A program made the position numbers and the translations under genes. From Phycicoccus flavus (lineage in GTDB: Bacteria > Actinomycetota > Actinomycetes > Actinomycetales > Dermatophilaceae), in contig NZ_SAYU02000004.1 in assembly GCF_004025965.2 (NCBI RefSeq), forward strand, positions 36,878-100,877: a stretch of DNA of 64,000 nucleotides, read 5' to 3'. The notes beneath the pieces were generated by a model that was not told the DNA's origin, did not search any database, and was given only the letters and a program-made list of their open reading frames with translations. Below are positions 9,293-18,140 of the stretch, piece by piece (the first letter of the stretch is position 1; every line of letters starts with the position of its first letter).

Positions 9293-12200
9293 TCAGCCGG
9301 CGCTCGCGGTCGTCGAGGCCGACGGCGCCGGGGAGGCGCTCGGCGACGGCGACGCGCTCGGGGACGGCGCGGCCGGCGGCGGGGTGCCCAGCTGCGCGGC
9401 CAGCCGGTTCGCCTCGGCGATGGCGTCGGCGAGCTTCTTCTGCGCCTCGCCGTAGGCCGCAAAGTCGTTCTGGCTCAGCGCGTCCTGACCCTCGGCGTAG
9501 GCCGCCTGGATGTCGGCGATGGTCGCGGCCAGCTGCTGCTCGACCGAGGCGTTCGGGTTCGTCTGGCCGCCGCCGTCACCGCCGCCGTTGCCACCGCCGT
9601 CGCCGCCGTTGCCGTTGCCGCCGTTGCCGCCGTTGTCCTGGGCGTCCGGGAAGAGCCCGGCGACGGCCTGGTCCACCGTGTCGCCCCACGCGACGTCGGA
9701 GCCGTACACCGTCACCGTCACCTTGTTCTGCGGGAACGAGCCCGAGCCGCCGGACGCCTGGACGTAGATGGGCTGTACGTAGAAGGTCTGGCCGGCGAGC
9801 GGGAAGGTCAGGAGGTTGCCGAAGGTCAACCGTTTGCCCTGCCCCGAGTTGCTCGTGATGTACTGCGCGAGGTTGAGCGGCTCGGCGGGGTTCTGCGAGC
9901 GCGTCGTCGAGTTCTGGATCTGGTTGCGCACCTGTCCGGGACCGGACGGGGCCGCGTTGGAGGCGTACTCGACGAGGCGGAGCTTGCCGAAGTTCTCCGC
10001 GGGCTTCCCGGCGGTCGAGCCCGCGTCGGCGTCCACGGCGAGCAGACCGCGCAGGATCTCGCGCCCGCCCTCGTTGTTGCTCTGCGGGACGAAGGGCGAG
10101 GTGATCGAGAACGAGGCCCGGTCCTCCCCCGGCAGCGCGATCGACTGGAAGACCACGGGGATGTCGACGTTCGCCGAGGACGGGTCCGCCGGCACGCGCC
10201 ACTGGTCGTTGCCGGTGTAGAAGTCGTCCGGGTTGGTCACGTGGTACTCGTTGAGCAGGTCGCGCTGGACCTTGATGAGGTCCTGGGGGTAGCGCAGGTG
10301 CGACATCAGCGCCCCGTCGATCTCCGACAGGGGGCGCACCGAGTCGGGGAAGGCGTTGTTCCACGCCTTGAGGATGGGGTCGTTCATGTCCCAGCCGTAC
10401 AGGCGGACCTCACCGTTGGACGCGTCCACGGTCGCCTTGACCGCGTTGCGGATGTAGTTGAGCTCGCCGCTGCGGACCTGGACGACGTTCGAGCGGGCCG
10501 CGACGGCGTCCGAGGTCGCCTCGGCGAGGTCGAGCAGGCGGCTGTTGGGGTAGTCGGCCGAGGTCGTGAACCCGTCGACGATCCACTGGATGCGCCCGTC
10601 GACGACCGCCGGGTAGACGTTGCCGTCGAGCTCGAGCCACGGCGCCACCCGCTCCACCCGCTCCTGCGGGGTGCGGTGGTCCAGGATCCGGGAGTCGCCG
10701 TTGACCGCGTTGGAGAGGAGGAAGTTCGCCTCGCGGTACTTGAGGGCGTAGGCCACCCGGCGCAGCGTCGAGCCGATGGAGACACCGCCGCCGTCGGAGT
10801 AGGTGTTGTTGACCGAGGAGCCCTCGGTGCTGCCGGGCCGGTCGTACTCGCGGGCCTCGGCACCCTCCGGGGCCCCGACGATCGAGTAGTTCGGGGAGAG
10901 CTCGCCGAAGTAGATCCGCGGCTCGTACTCACCGAGGTTGTTGCGGTCGGAGTCCTCGAAGAACACCGGGTCGCCCTGGGCGGTGCGCTGGTTGCCGTAC
11001 GCGGCGTAGAACCCGTAGCCGTGGGTGAAGACGGTGTGGTCGTTGATCCAGTTGCGCTGGCTGTCCGGGAGGCCGCCGAGGTTCATCTCGCGCACGGCGA
11101 CGACGGCGTCGCTCACCCGGTTGTCGATCGTGTAGCGGTCGACGTCGAGGGTGTCGGGGAAGGCGTAGAAGTCGCGCTCGCCCTCGAGCTGGCGGAAGGT
11201 CGGCGCGACGACGTTGGGGTCGATGATGCGCACGCCGGGGATGGACTCGGCGTCGTCGCGCAGCACCGTCTGGCTCGGCGCCTGCTCGGGGACGGTGTTC
11301 TGGATGCGCTCGACCCGGTCCAGGCCGAACGCGGCGCCGGTGGCGGTGATGTTGCGCTGGATGTAGGGCTTCTCCAGCACCCGCTCGGACGGGTTGACCT
11401 TGAAGGTCTGGATGAGCGCCGGGTAGGCCGTGCCGACGAGCACCGCGGTGACGACGAGGAGCGCGACGCCGGTGATGGGCAGCCGCCAGCTGCGGCTCCA
11501 GATCGCGGCGAGGAAGAAGCCGGCGCACATGACGGCGGCGACGGCGAGGATCGCCTTGGTCGGGAGGACGGCGTTGGCGTCGGTGTAGGTGATGCCGGTG
11601 AGCAGGTTGCCCTTCTGCGTCGACAGCGAGTAGCGGTCGAGCCAGTACGACCCCGCCCGGGTCAGCGCGATGAGGGCGCCGAGGATGCCGAGGTGGACGT
11701 ACGCGGCGCGGGTCGAGGGACCCCGCCCGGGCAGCTGCAGCCCGCCGTAGATGTAGTGCGTGAACGCGGCGGCGAGGAAGGACAGGACGAGCACGACGGT
11801 GACGAAGCTGACGAGGAAGCGCAGCCACGGCAGGGTGAACACGAAGAACCCGACGTCGAGCCCGAACTGCGGGTCCTCGACGCCGAAGGACTGGCCGTTG
11901 GCCCACAGGAGGTAGGTCTCCCACGCCCCCATCGAGCCGGAGCCCGCGAGGAGGCCGAGGACGACCGGGACGAGGACGACCGCGATCTTGCGCAGCGGCT
12001 CGATGGCCTGCCGGTACTGCTCCAGGACCTGCTGGGCCGGGGTGACCGGGACGTAGATCGGCCGGGTGCGGTAGGCGACGACGAGGCTCGCGGCGACGGC
12101 GCCGGCCGAGACGAGCCCGGCGAGGACGAAGATGACCGTCTTGACGACGAGCTGGGTGACGAAGACGTTCGTGAAGCCGACCGACTGGTACCACCACACG

Positions 12201-12403
12201 TCGGTGACGAGGTTCGCCGCGATGCCCGCGACGATGGCCAGGCCGGCGAGGACCAGCAGCGTCGGGACGAGCGGTCCCCGGCGCCGGCGCGGCAGACCGC
12301 CCGGACGCCGCGGGGCGCCGCCGCCGCCCCCCTCGGGGCGCGGGTCGTCCCCTCCGGGACCCTGGGGGCCGCCGGGCCCGTCGAACCACTCCGAGCGACT
12401 CAC
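9293..12403 (-). CDS. UPF0182 family large membrane protein
   Basis: A 1036-aa integral membrane protein of the UPF0182/COG1615 family. After a Gly/Pro/Arg-rich cytoplasmic head (about 45 aa), about seven hydrophobic segments span the first third. One carries the conserved VTDVWWYQSVGFTNVF motif. A long extracytoplasmic domain follows, with YAFPDTLDVDRY and a C-terminal Pro/Ala/Ser-rich tail preceded by an Asn/Gly-rich stretch. The molecular function of the family is unknown. GTG 12403 was chosen for its GGAGAG ribosome site; ATG 12442 is the longer alternative. It is the first element of the block that resembles M. tuberculosis Rv3193c onward. Confidence 0.92.
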   Translation of the reverse strand: MSRSEWFDGPGGPQGPGGDDPRPEGGGGGAPRRPGGLPRRRRGPLVPTLLVLAGLAIVAGIAANLVTDVWWYQSVGFTNVFVTQLVVKTVIFVLAGLVSAGAVAASLVVAYRTRPIYVPVTPAQQVLEQYRQAIEPLRKIAVVLVPVVLGLLAGSGSMGAWETYLLWANGQSFGVEDPQFGLDVGFFVFTLPWLRFLVSFVTVVLVLSFLAAAFTHYIYGGLQLPGRGPSTRAAYVHLGILGALIALTRAGSYWLDRYSLSTQKGNLLTGITYTDANAVLPTKAILAVAAVMCAGFFLAAIWSRSWRLPITGVALLVVTAVLVGTAYPALIQTFKVNPSERVLEKPYIQRNITATGAAFGLDRVERIQNTVPEQAPSQTVLRDDAESIPGVRIIDPNVVAPTFRQLEGERDFYAFPDTLDVDRYTIDNRVSDAVVAVREMNLGGLPDSQRNWINDHTVFTHGYGFYAAYGNQRTAQGDPVFFEDSDRNNLGEYEPRIYFGELSPNYSIVGAPEGAEAREYDRPGSTEGSSVNNTYSDGGGVSIGSTLRRVAYALKYREANFLLSNAVNGDSRILDHRTPQERVERVAPWLELDGNVYPAVVDGRIQWIVDGFTTSADYPNSRLLDLAEATSDAVAARSNVVQVRSGELNYIRNAVKATVDASNGEVRLYGWDMNDPILKAWNNAFPDSVRPLSEIDGALMSHLRYPQDLIKVQRDLLNEYHVTNPDDFYTGNDQWRVPADPSSANVDIPVVFQSIALPGEDRASFSITSPFVPQSNNEGGREILRGLLAVDADAGSTAGKPAENFGKLRLVEYASNAAPSGPGQVRNQIQNSTTRSQNPAEPLNLAQYITSNSGQGKRLTFGNLLTFPLAGQTFYVQPIYVQASGGSGSFPQNKVTVTVYGSDVAWGDTVDQAVAGLFPDAQDNGGNGGNGNGGDGGGNGGGDGGGQTNPNASVEQQLAATIADIQAAYAEGQDALSQNDFAAYGEAQKKLADAIAEANRLAAQLGTPPPAAPSPSASPSPSASPAPSASTTASAG

Positions 12404-12520
12404 AGCTCTCCTCGTCCCCTCGTGCCGGGGGGTCGGCGTCACGGCAGGACGGTCAACCTACCTCGCAGACCTGAACGCACATCGGGCGCCCGGAGTTCGC
12501 GGAAACGGCGGTCGGGCACG

Positions 12521-13066
12521 ATGGTCCGCGTGACGAACGAGACCCGCCCCGTGACCGATCCGCTGACCCTCGCCGCCCTCGACACCGAGCGGCACGTGGC
12601 CCGGGGCGGCTGGGACCAGGGCGTGCGCCTGTTCGCCCTCGTCCCGACCGCGGAGCTGCTCGAGCACGAGCCCGGCCTCGCGGACGGCCTCGCGACCCAC
12701 GACGCCGCCGCCGGGGCGCTCTCGGCGGTCGAACAGGACGAGCTGCCGGAGGCCGACGGCCTCGAGGACCTCCTGGCCCGGATCGCCTGGCCCGAGCAGG
12801 TCACCGGCTGCGCGCTGGCCGTCGAGCGGATCGTCGTGCCGCCGGAGGCCGAGCGGGACCTGCCCGACGACGACGACGCCGCGCTGCGGGCCGTCGCCGA
12901 GCACCCGGGCCGGGCCGACGTGCGGCTCGTCGTCGCCGTGACCCGCGCCGGGGAGTCGCGGTGCCTGCTGCGCCAGCGCGAGCACGACAGCGACGACCGG
13001 GTGGCCCTCGGCGACGACATCGCCCCGGGCCTGGTCCACGCGCTGCGGGCCACCTTCGAGGACTGA
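12521..13066 (+). CDS. PPA1309 family protein
   Basis: A 181-aa acidic cytoplasmic protein that I recognise as the actinobacterial PPA1309 family, of unknown function. Conserved-looking segments are TLAALDTERHVARGGWDQ near the N-terminus and WPEQVTGCALAVERIVVPPE in the middle. It ends ALRATFED. It is divergent from the UPF0182 gene and convergent with the PDZ/Lon gene, a stable neighbourhood in this phylum. The start could be ATG 12521 or GTG 12530; neither has a strong ribosome site. Confidence 0.85.
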   Translation: MVRVTNETRPVTDPLTLAALDTERHVARGGWDQGVRLFALVPTAELLEHEPGLADGLATHDAAAGALSAVEQDELPEADGLEDLLARIAWPEQVTGCALAVERIVVPPEAERDLPDDDDAALRAVAEHPGRADVRLVVAVTRAGESRCLLRQREHDSDDRVALGDDIAPGLVHALRATFED

Positions 13067-13079
13067 CCCCCGGGGCGGC

Positions 13080-14132
13080 TCAGCCGCAGCGGGGCAGGCC
13101 GGAGGTGTCGCCGTCGGCGATGGCCTGCACCGAGGTGCGGGCGTCCTCAAAGGTCGTGACCTTGACCAGCGTCATCCCGTCGGGGACGTGGCCGACGGCG
13201 TCGTCGCAGTCGCCGGCGGGCGAGAGGAACCAGCGGGCCCCGGCCTCGCGGGCCCCGACCATCTTCTGCCGGACGCCGCTGATCGGCCCGACCGCGCCGC
13301 CGTCCTCGATGGTCCCCGTGCCGGCGATGCGCTGGCCCCCGGTGAGCTCGCCCGGGGTGAGGACGTCGTAGATCGCGAGGGAGAACATCAGCCCCGCCGA
13401 CGGTCCCCCGACCTGGCCGGTGTTGAGGGTCACCTGGACCGGCAGGTCGTAGTCGGTCCGCAGGACGACCCCGACGACGGTGCGGCCCTGGACGTCCGCC
13501 GTCCGCACCGTCACCGTCCGGGCGGTGCCGTCGCGCCGGACCCGGACCGCGACGTCCTCGCCGGGGCTGCGGCTCGTGACGGCCTGCTGCACCGCCTGCA
13601 CGTCGGTGGCCTTCGCGCCGTCGACGTCGAGGACGACGTCGCCCGGCTCGAGCTTGCCCGCCGACGGCGAGGAGGCCGGGACGCTGGCCACGGCCACCCG
13701 GGTCGTCACCGTCCGGCCCAGCGCCCGCAGCGCCGTCGCGGCCGCCGTGACCTGGGACTCGTTCATCATCTCGGCGTTCTCGGCCTGGACCTGGTCGGCC
13801 GTGGCGTCCGGGGGGAAGTACAGCCGTTCCGGGGCGGTGTCGGTGTCGTCCCGCAGCCAGGCGCGGGCGAGGTCGTAGACGGTCACCGTGCGCCCCGGAC
13901 CGCCGTCGAAGGCCACCGTCGTGAAGTCGAGGGCGCCGCCGGTCGGGTAGGTCTTCGCGCCGGACACCGACAGCACCGGCTTGCCGCCCACGTCGCCGAG
14001 GACGTTCGTCGCCGGGCCGGGCGAGAGGACGACGTAGGGCAGCCCGACGAAGGTCAGCCCCGCGGCGACGATGACGAGGACGAAGGTCGTCGTGAGGGCC
14101 GCCGCCGCGGCCCGGGAGCCGCGTCCGCTCAC
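13080..14132 (-). CDS. PDZ and Lon-like (S16) membrane-anchored protease
   Basis: A 350-aa YlbL-type protein. An N-terminal transmembrane helix (about residues 12-34) anchors it, a PDZ domain (around residues 150-210) holds GKLEPGDVVLDVDG, and the C-terminal S16 domain carries the Ser-Lys dyad. Ser245 is in GGPSAGLMFSL and Lys290 is in GPISGVRQKMVGA. The PDZ probably recruits extracytoplasmic substrates. It starts at GTG 14132, whose GTGA overlaps the moaE stop, so the two are coupled. It corresponds by position and domain content to Rv3194c of M. tuberculosis, from memory. Confidence 0.9.
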   Translation of the reverse strand: MSGRGSRAAAAALTTTFVLVIVAAGLTFVGLPYVVLSPGPATNVLGDVGGKPVLSVSGAKTYPTGGALDFTTVAFDGGPGRTVTVYDLARAWLRDDTDTAPERLYFPPDATADQVQAENAEMMNESQVTAAATALRALGRTVTTRVAVASVPASSPSAGKLEPGDVVLDVDGAKATDVQAVQQAVTSRSPGEDVAVRVRRDGTARTVTVRTADVQGRTVVGVVLRTDYDLPVQVTLNTGQVGGPSAGLMFSLAIYDVLTPGELTGGQRIAGTGTIEDGGAVGPISGVRQKMVGAREAGARWFLSPAGDCDDAVGHVPDGMTLVKVTTFEDARTSVQAIADGDTSGLPRCG

Positions 14133-14563
14133 GGGAGGCCGACCCACTCGGCCGACCCGTCGCCCAGCGTCTGGTGCTTCCAGATGGGCGTGCGGGACTT
14201 CAGGGTGTCGATGACCGCCCGGCAGGCGTCGAAGGCCTGGCCGCGGTGCGGGGCCGCCGCGGCGACGACGACGGCGAGGTCGCCGACCTCCAGGGTCCCG
14301 GTGCGGTGCACCGCGGCGACCCGGACCGCCTCGGAGGAGGCGAGCACCTGCTCGCACACCTCGCGCATCGTCGCCTCGGCGCTGGGGTGCGCGGAGTAGT
14401 CCAGGCCGGACACGGACTCCCCGTGGTCGTGGTCCCGCACGACGCCGACGAAGAGGGCCACCCCGCCGCAGCGGGGGTGGCGGACGGCGCCGAGCGCCTC
14501 GTCGACGGACAGCGGCTCGTCACGGATCGCGACGAGCGCGACCGCGGCGTCATCGGTGGCCAT
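14129..14563 (-). CDS. moaE: Molybdopterin synthase catalytic subunit MoaE
   Basis: A 144-aa MoaE: with MoaD it inserts two sulfurs into precursor Z to form molybdopterin. The family motifs GGVALFVGVVRDH, the AAVHRTGTLEVGD strand and the C-terminal PIWKHQ with the catalytic lysine (about residue 129) are intact. It overlaps the downstream PDZ-protease gene by four bases. No moaD or other moa gene is in the window, although MoeZ is encoded at 35-36 kb. Confidence 0.93.
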   Translation of the reverse strand: MATDDAAVALVAIRDEPLSVDEALGAVRHPRCGGVALFVGVVRDHDHGESVSGLDYSAHPSAEATMREVCEQVLASSEAVRVAAVHRTGTLEVGDLAVVVAAAAPHRGQAFDACRAVIDTLKSRTPIWKHQTLGDGSAEWVGLP

Positions 14564-14663
14564 GGGGCTCCTCGGGCACCGGGGCGGCGGAACGATTCAC
14601 GCGCGCCCGTGGTTGGGTACGTACGACACGACATCCTCTCACCCGACGTGCAGGAGGCCGGCC

Positions 14664-16031
14664 ATGCCCGACCACGGCGACGACGACGAGACCCCGGACC
14701 TGCCGCCCGAGATCGAGCAGGTCCTGCGCGGCCTCACCGGGGGCGGGGAGCTCGACCCGCAGCTCGCGCAGATGATGCAGGGCATGGGGCTGGACCGGGT
14801 CGACCCGCAGATGCTGCAGATGGTCATGGGCCAGGTGCAGGCCATGTTCACCGGCCCGGCCTCGGACACCGCGGTCGACGCCACGATGGCCACCGACATC
14901 GCCCGCAAGACGGTCTCCGCGTCCGGGGACGCGCTGGCCACGGACGCCGACGGCCGCGCCGCCGCGGAGGCCGTCCACGTCGCCGGCCTGTGGCTCGACA
15001 GCGCCACCGACCTCACCGGGGCCGCCCTGCGCGGCCTGGCCTGGAGCCGCGCCGAGTGGGTCGAGGCGACGATGCCCGTGTGGGCCGACCTCGTCGAGCC
15101 CGTCGCCGAGGGGGTCACCGAGGCCGTCGGGTCGATCATGCAGGGCCAGCTCGAGGACCTGCCCGAGGACGCGCTGCCCGCCGGGATGGCCGGCATGCTC
15201 GACCAGGCCGGGCCGATGCTGCGCCGGATCCACGGGTCGATGTTCTCCCTCCAGCTCGGCCAGGGCGTCGGGACGCTCGCCGGCGAGGTGCTGACCGGCT
15301 GCGAGGTGTCGCTGCCGCTCGTCGCCGCACCCGACGTCGTCCTCATGCCCGCCGCGGTGCGCGCGCTCGCCGAGGGACTGGAGGTCGACGAGGCCCAGAC
15401 CCGTCTCTACCTCGCCGTCCGCGAGGTGGCCCGGGTCCGCCTGTTCGCCGCCGTCCCCTGGCTCGCGCCGGGGCTGCTCGCGGCCGTGCGCGACTACGCC
15501 TCCGACATCACCATCGACACCGACGCCATCGAGGAGGCCGTGCGCACCATCGACCCCTCGGACCCGCAGGCCGTGCAGGAGGCCGTGCAGGGGCGGATGT
15601 TCGCGCCGCAGCACTCCCCCGCACAGCAGGCGGCGCTCGCGCGGCTCGAGACCCTGCTCGCGCTCGTCGAGGGCTGGGTCGACGTCGTCACCGAGCGCGC
15701 CACCGCCGGGCACCTGCCGAGCGCCGACGCGCTCGGGGAGGCCGTCCGCCGGCGCCGCGCGTCGGGCGGGCCGGCCGAGAAGGCGTTCGGCGCGCTCGTC
15801 GGGCTCGAGCTGCGGCCCCGCCGGCTGCGCGACGCCGCCAACCTGTTCCGGGCCCTGGAGGACTCCGGCGGCGCGGACGCCCGGGACGCCGCCTGGCGCC
15901 ACCCCGACCTCGCGCCGTCCACCGCCGACCTCGATGACCCCCTGGGCTACGTCGAGCGCTCGGGGTCCGCCGGCACCGACGACCTGGACGCCGAGCTCGA
16001 CGCGCTGCTGCGCGGCGAGGGCGAGCGGTGA
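14664..16031 (+). CDS. DUF2342 / zincin-like protein with a degenerate zinc motif
   Basis: A 455-aa protein of the actinobacterial DUF2342 family, usually named zinc-dependent metalloprotease or F420-associated hydrolase. The position expected to hold HExxH reads REVAR (residues 253-257), followed by VRLFAAVPWL. The zinc-ligand histidines are therefore replaced, and catalysis is doubtful. The Met-rich N-terminal region has repeated QMLQMV patterns. ATG 14664 has an AGGAGG site. The stop overlaps the NUDIX start (GTGA), so the two are coupled. It matches Rv3195 by position. Confidence 0.82.
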   Translation: MPDHGDDDETPDLPPEIEQVLRGLTGGGELDPQLAQMMQGMGLDRVDPQMLQMVMGQVQAMFTGPASDTAVDATMATDIARKTVSASGDALATDADGRAAAEAVHVAGLWLDSATDLTGAALRGLAWSRAEWVEATMPVWADLVEPVAEGVTEAVGSIMQGQLEDLPEDALPAGMAGMLDQAGPMLRRIHGSMFSLQLGQGVGTLAGEVLTGCEVSLPLVAAPDVVLMPAAVRALAEGLEVDEAQTRLYLAVREVARVRLFAAVPWLAPGLLAAVRDYASDITIDTDAIEEAVRTIDPSDPQAVQEAVQGRMFAPQHSPAQQAALARLETLLALVEGWVDVVTERATAGHLPSADALGEAVRRRRASGGPAEKAFGALVGLELRPRRLRDAANLFRALEDSGGADARDAAWRHPDLAPSTADLDDPLGYVERSGSAGTDDLDAELDALLRGEGER

Positions 16032-16618
16032 CGGCGGCGGCCGACGTCGCCCGAGCCCACGCCCACCTGTACGCCGACGCCACCCGCGTCCTGGACGCCT
16101 ACGCCCCCGCTGAGCCCGCCCAGGAGGAGCTGCGCCGGGCCTACCTCACCTTCCTCGCCTCCCACCCGGACGGCGTGGCCAAGGCCGGGCCCCCCGAGCA
16201 CCTCACGGCCTCCTGCCTCGTCCTCGACCGCTCCGGGACGCGGGTGCTGCTCACCCTCCACCGGCGGGCCCGGCGCTGGTTCCAGTTCGGCGGGCACCTG
16301 GAGGCGGGTGACGCCACGCTCCGGGCCGCCGCCGCCCGGGAGGCCCGTGAGGAGTCCGGCATCGCCGGGCTCGAGCCGCTGCCGGACCCGGTGCAGCTGG
16401 ACCGGCACGTGCTGGACGGCGACTTCGCCCGCTGCCGCGAGCACCTCGACGTCCGCTACGCCGCGCTCGCGCCGGACGGGGCCGAGCCGCGGGTCAGCGC
16501 CGAGTCCCTCGACGTGCGCTGGTGGCCGGTGGCGGACCTGCCGCCCGGCACGGCCGGCGAGCTGTCAGGCCTGGTCGAGGCGTCCCGGGTCGCCCTCGGG
16601 CTCCTCGGACGGGGGTAG
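16028..16618 (+). CDS. NUDIX hydrolase
   Basis: A 196-aa Nudix-fold protein with a variant Nudix box, GHLEAGDATL followed by AAREAREESGI. It keeps the REAREE metal-binding core but has one extra residue before it, a spacing seen in a known actinobacterial subfamily. Substrate is unknown; a nucleoside-diphosphate derivative is the class expectation. It is translationally coupled to the DUF2342 gene. Its last 54 bases overlap the convergent YgjP-type peptidase gene. Confidence 0.85.
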   Translation: MTAAADVARAHAHLYADATRVLDAYAPAEPAQEELRRAYLTFLASHPDGVAKAGPPEHLTASCLVLDRSGTRVLLTLHRRARRWFQFGGHLEAGDATLRAAAAREAREESGIAGLEPLPDPVQLDRHVLDGDFARCREHLDVRYAALAPDGAEPRVSAESLDVRWWPVADLPPGTAGELSGLVEASRVALGLLGRG

Positions 16619-17113
16619 CCCCGCGGCGTGGGCGAGCCCGTCGAGGAAGCCACGGGCGCGCTCGAGCCGCGGGTAGGACGCGAGCAGCCGCCAGAAGGCC
16701 GGGCCGTGACCGCCGACGAGGAGGTGCGCGAGCTCGTGGAGGAGGACGTAGTCCAGGACGTGGTCGGGCACCTCGCGCAGGCGCTCGGACACCCGGATGG
16801 CACCGGTCGAGGGGGTGCACGAGGCCCAGCGCTTCTCCATCGTCGTCACCCAGCGCACGCTCTCGGGCCGGGGGTGGCCGCCGAGGTAGCGCTCGGACAG
16901 GCGCGCGGCCCGGGCGGCGAGCTCGTCGTCGTCCATCGGCTGCCGGGCCTCGCTGCGGGCCAGCCGGCCGAGCATCCGGTCCACCCAGCGCGCCTCCTCG
17001 GCGGCGCTGAACGAGGCGGGGATGAGCACGATGGTGCGGCCGCCGTCCCGGTAGGCGCTGACCGTGCGGCGGCGGCGCCGACTGCGGCGGACCTCCACCT
17101 CCGGTGCGGCCAC
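16565..17113 (-). CDS. YgjP-like (DUF45) metallopeptidase domain protein
   Basis: A 182-aa protein with the YgjP/SprT-type zinc motif HELAH at residues 126-130 and a third ligand in VGGHGPAFWRLL. The upstream strand RWVTTMEKRWASCTPSTGAIRVS is also characteristic. The N-terminus is highly basic (RRSRRRRR), hinting at nucleic-acid binding. The biological substrate of this family is not established. Its 3' end overlaps the NUDIX gene on the other strand by 54 bases. Confidence 0.88.
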   Translation of the reverse strand: MAAPEVEVRRSRRRRRTVSAYRDGGRTIVLIPASFSAAEEARWVDRMLGRLARSEARQPMDDDELAARAARLSERYLGGHPRPESVRWVTTMEKRWASCTPSTGAIRVSERLREVPDHVLDYVLLHELAHLLVGGHGPAFWRLLASYPRLERARGFLDGLAHAAGLPPSEEPEGDPGRLDQA

Positions 17114-17309
17114 GCGCCGACTCTACGGGCCGGGATGGGTGCGGTGGGGCCGGAGTGACCCGCGGGACCCCCGGGACGGTGCCCTCGCGGACGTCGTCGC
17201 CGGCGGCCCGTCGGGGCCCGGTGCCGGGGCTACTGTGGGGCGGTCCGCCGGCCGGGTGGCGGGCCCGCGGGCGGTGTGTCGCCCGCGCGGAGGGACGAGG
17301 AGGACGCCG

Positions 17310-17471
17310 ATGCCCGCCGACACCTGGAGGGGCCCGATCTACTGCGTGGGGTGCAAGACGCGGCACGAGGCCGAGGGACGGGTCGAGGTCACCGCCAACG
17401 GGCGGCGCATGGTCAAGGCCGACTGCCCGGCCTGCGGGCGGCGCACGAGCCGCATCCTCGGCGCCGCCTGA
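17310..17471 (+). CDS. DUF5679 small zinc-ribbon protein
   Basis: A 53-aa protein with two CxxC pairs, Cys12/15 (YCVGCKTRHEA) and Cys39/42 (DCPACGRRTSRILG), which should bind one zinc. ATG 17310 follows a GAGGAGG site. Similar mini zinc ribbons are widespread in actinobacteria and resemble nucleic-acid-binding treble clefts. Function is unknown. It lies just upstream of the ThiF/TOMM-like gene. Confidence 0.85.
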   Translation: MPADTWRGPIYCVGCKTRHEAEGRVEVTANGRRMVKADCPACGRRTSRILGAA

Positions 17472-17561
17472 GCCCGCCCCCACCGCTCCGCGGCCTGTGG
17501 ACGACGCCCGTCCCCGCCGCGGGGCGACGGGCAGGATGGCACCGGACGCGCAGGGGGTGCC

Positions 17562-18122
17562 ATGGACCGGGTGGGGAGCGTCGTCGTCGACGGCTGGGGA
17601 CCGCTCGCCGCCCGGTGCGCGAGCCAGCTGCGGGGGGTCGGGGTGTCCGTGCGGACCGGGGCACACGCCGCCGACGCCGCCGAGCTCGAGGTCGCCGGGG
17701 GTGCCGCCGCCCCGGCCGCCGTCGTCCTCGTCGCCGAGGTCCCGCCGGCCCCGTGGGGCGCCACCCCCTCGATGCTCGCGCCCTGGCACGCGGCGGGCGT
17801 CCCCCACCTGCCCCTCGTCGCCGTCGACGGGCGTGTGGTCGTCGGGCCGCTCGTCGTCCCCGGACGGTCGGCGTGCCTCGCGTGTGTGGGTGACGCCGCG
17901 GCCGCGGACCCCGCCTCGTCGTCCCCGGGACCGCTGCTGCGGGCGGGGGCGCTCACCCTGGCCGCGGCGGTGGCCACGGTGACGGTGCTCGCGGTGCTGC
18001 GCGGTGACGTCGAGGTGGCCGGCATCAGCACCGAGATCGGCCGCGGCGGGACGAGCGTCACCCACCGGGTCTGGTCCGCGCGCCCGGGCTGCCGCTGTCT
18101 CGCGCTGCGGCGGGTGGGCTGA
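17562..18122 (+). CDS. ThiF/TOMM cyclodehydratase-like protein, reduced
   Basis: A 186-aa protein that looks like a shortened E1-type (ThiF/TOMM leader-binding cyclodehydratase) fold. A degenerate Rossmann motif DGWGPLAARCASQL is near the N-terminus. A strand PLVVPGRSACLACV carries Cys105/Cys108, and a terminal PGCRCLAL carries Cys177/Cys179, together a plausible structural zinc site as in E1-like proteins. It lacks the arginine finger and adenylation residues I would expect and is about half the usual length, so catalysis is doubtful. No azole precursor peptide or YcaO gene is nearby. Function is not known. Confidence 0.6.
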   Translation: MDRVGSVVVDGWGPLAARCASQLRGVGVSVRTGAHAADAAELEVAGGAAAPAAVVLVAEVPPAPWGATPSMLAPWHAAGVPHLPLVAVDGRVVVGPLVVPGRSACLACVGDAAAADPASSSPGPLLRAGALTLAAAVATVTVLAVLRGDVEVAGISTEIGRGGTSVTHRVWSARPGCRCLALRRVG

Positions 18123-18140
18123 GCGGGACCGGCCGCTCAG
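18119..18140. terminator. Inverted repeat between convergent genes
   Basis: CTGAGCGG and its complement CCGCTCAG are separated by six bases and overlap the ends of both converging genes. It could serve as a short bidirectional terminator. There is no T tract. Confidence 0.45.
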
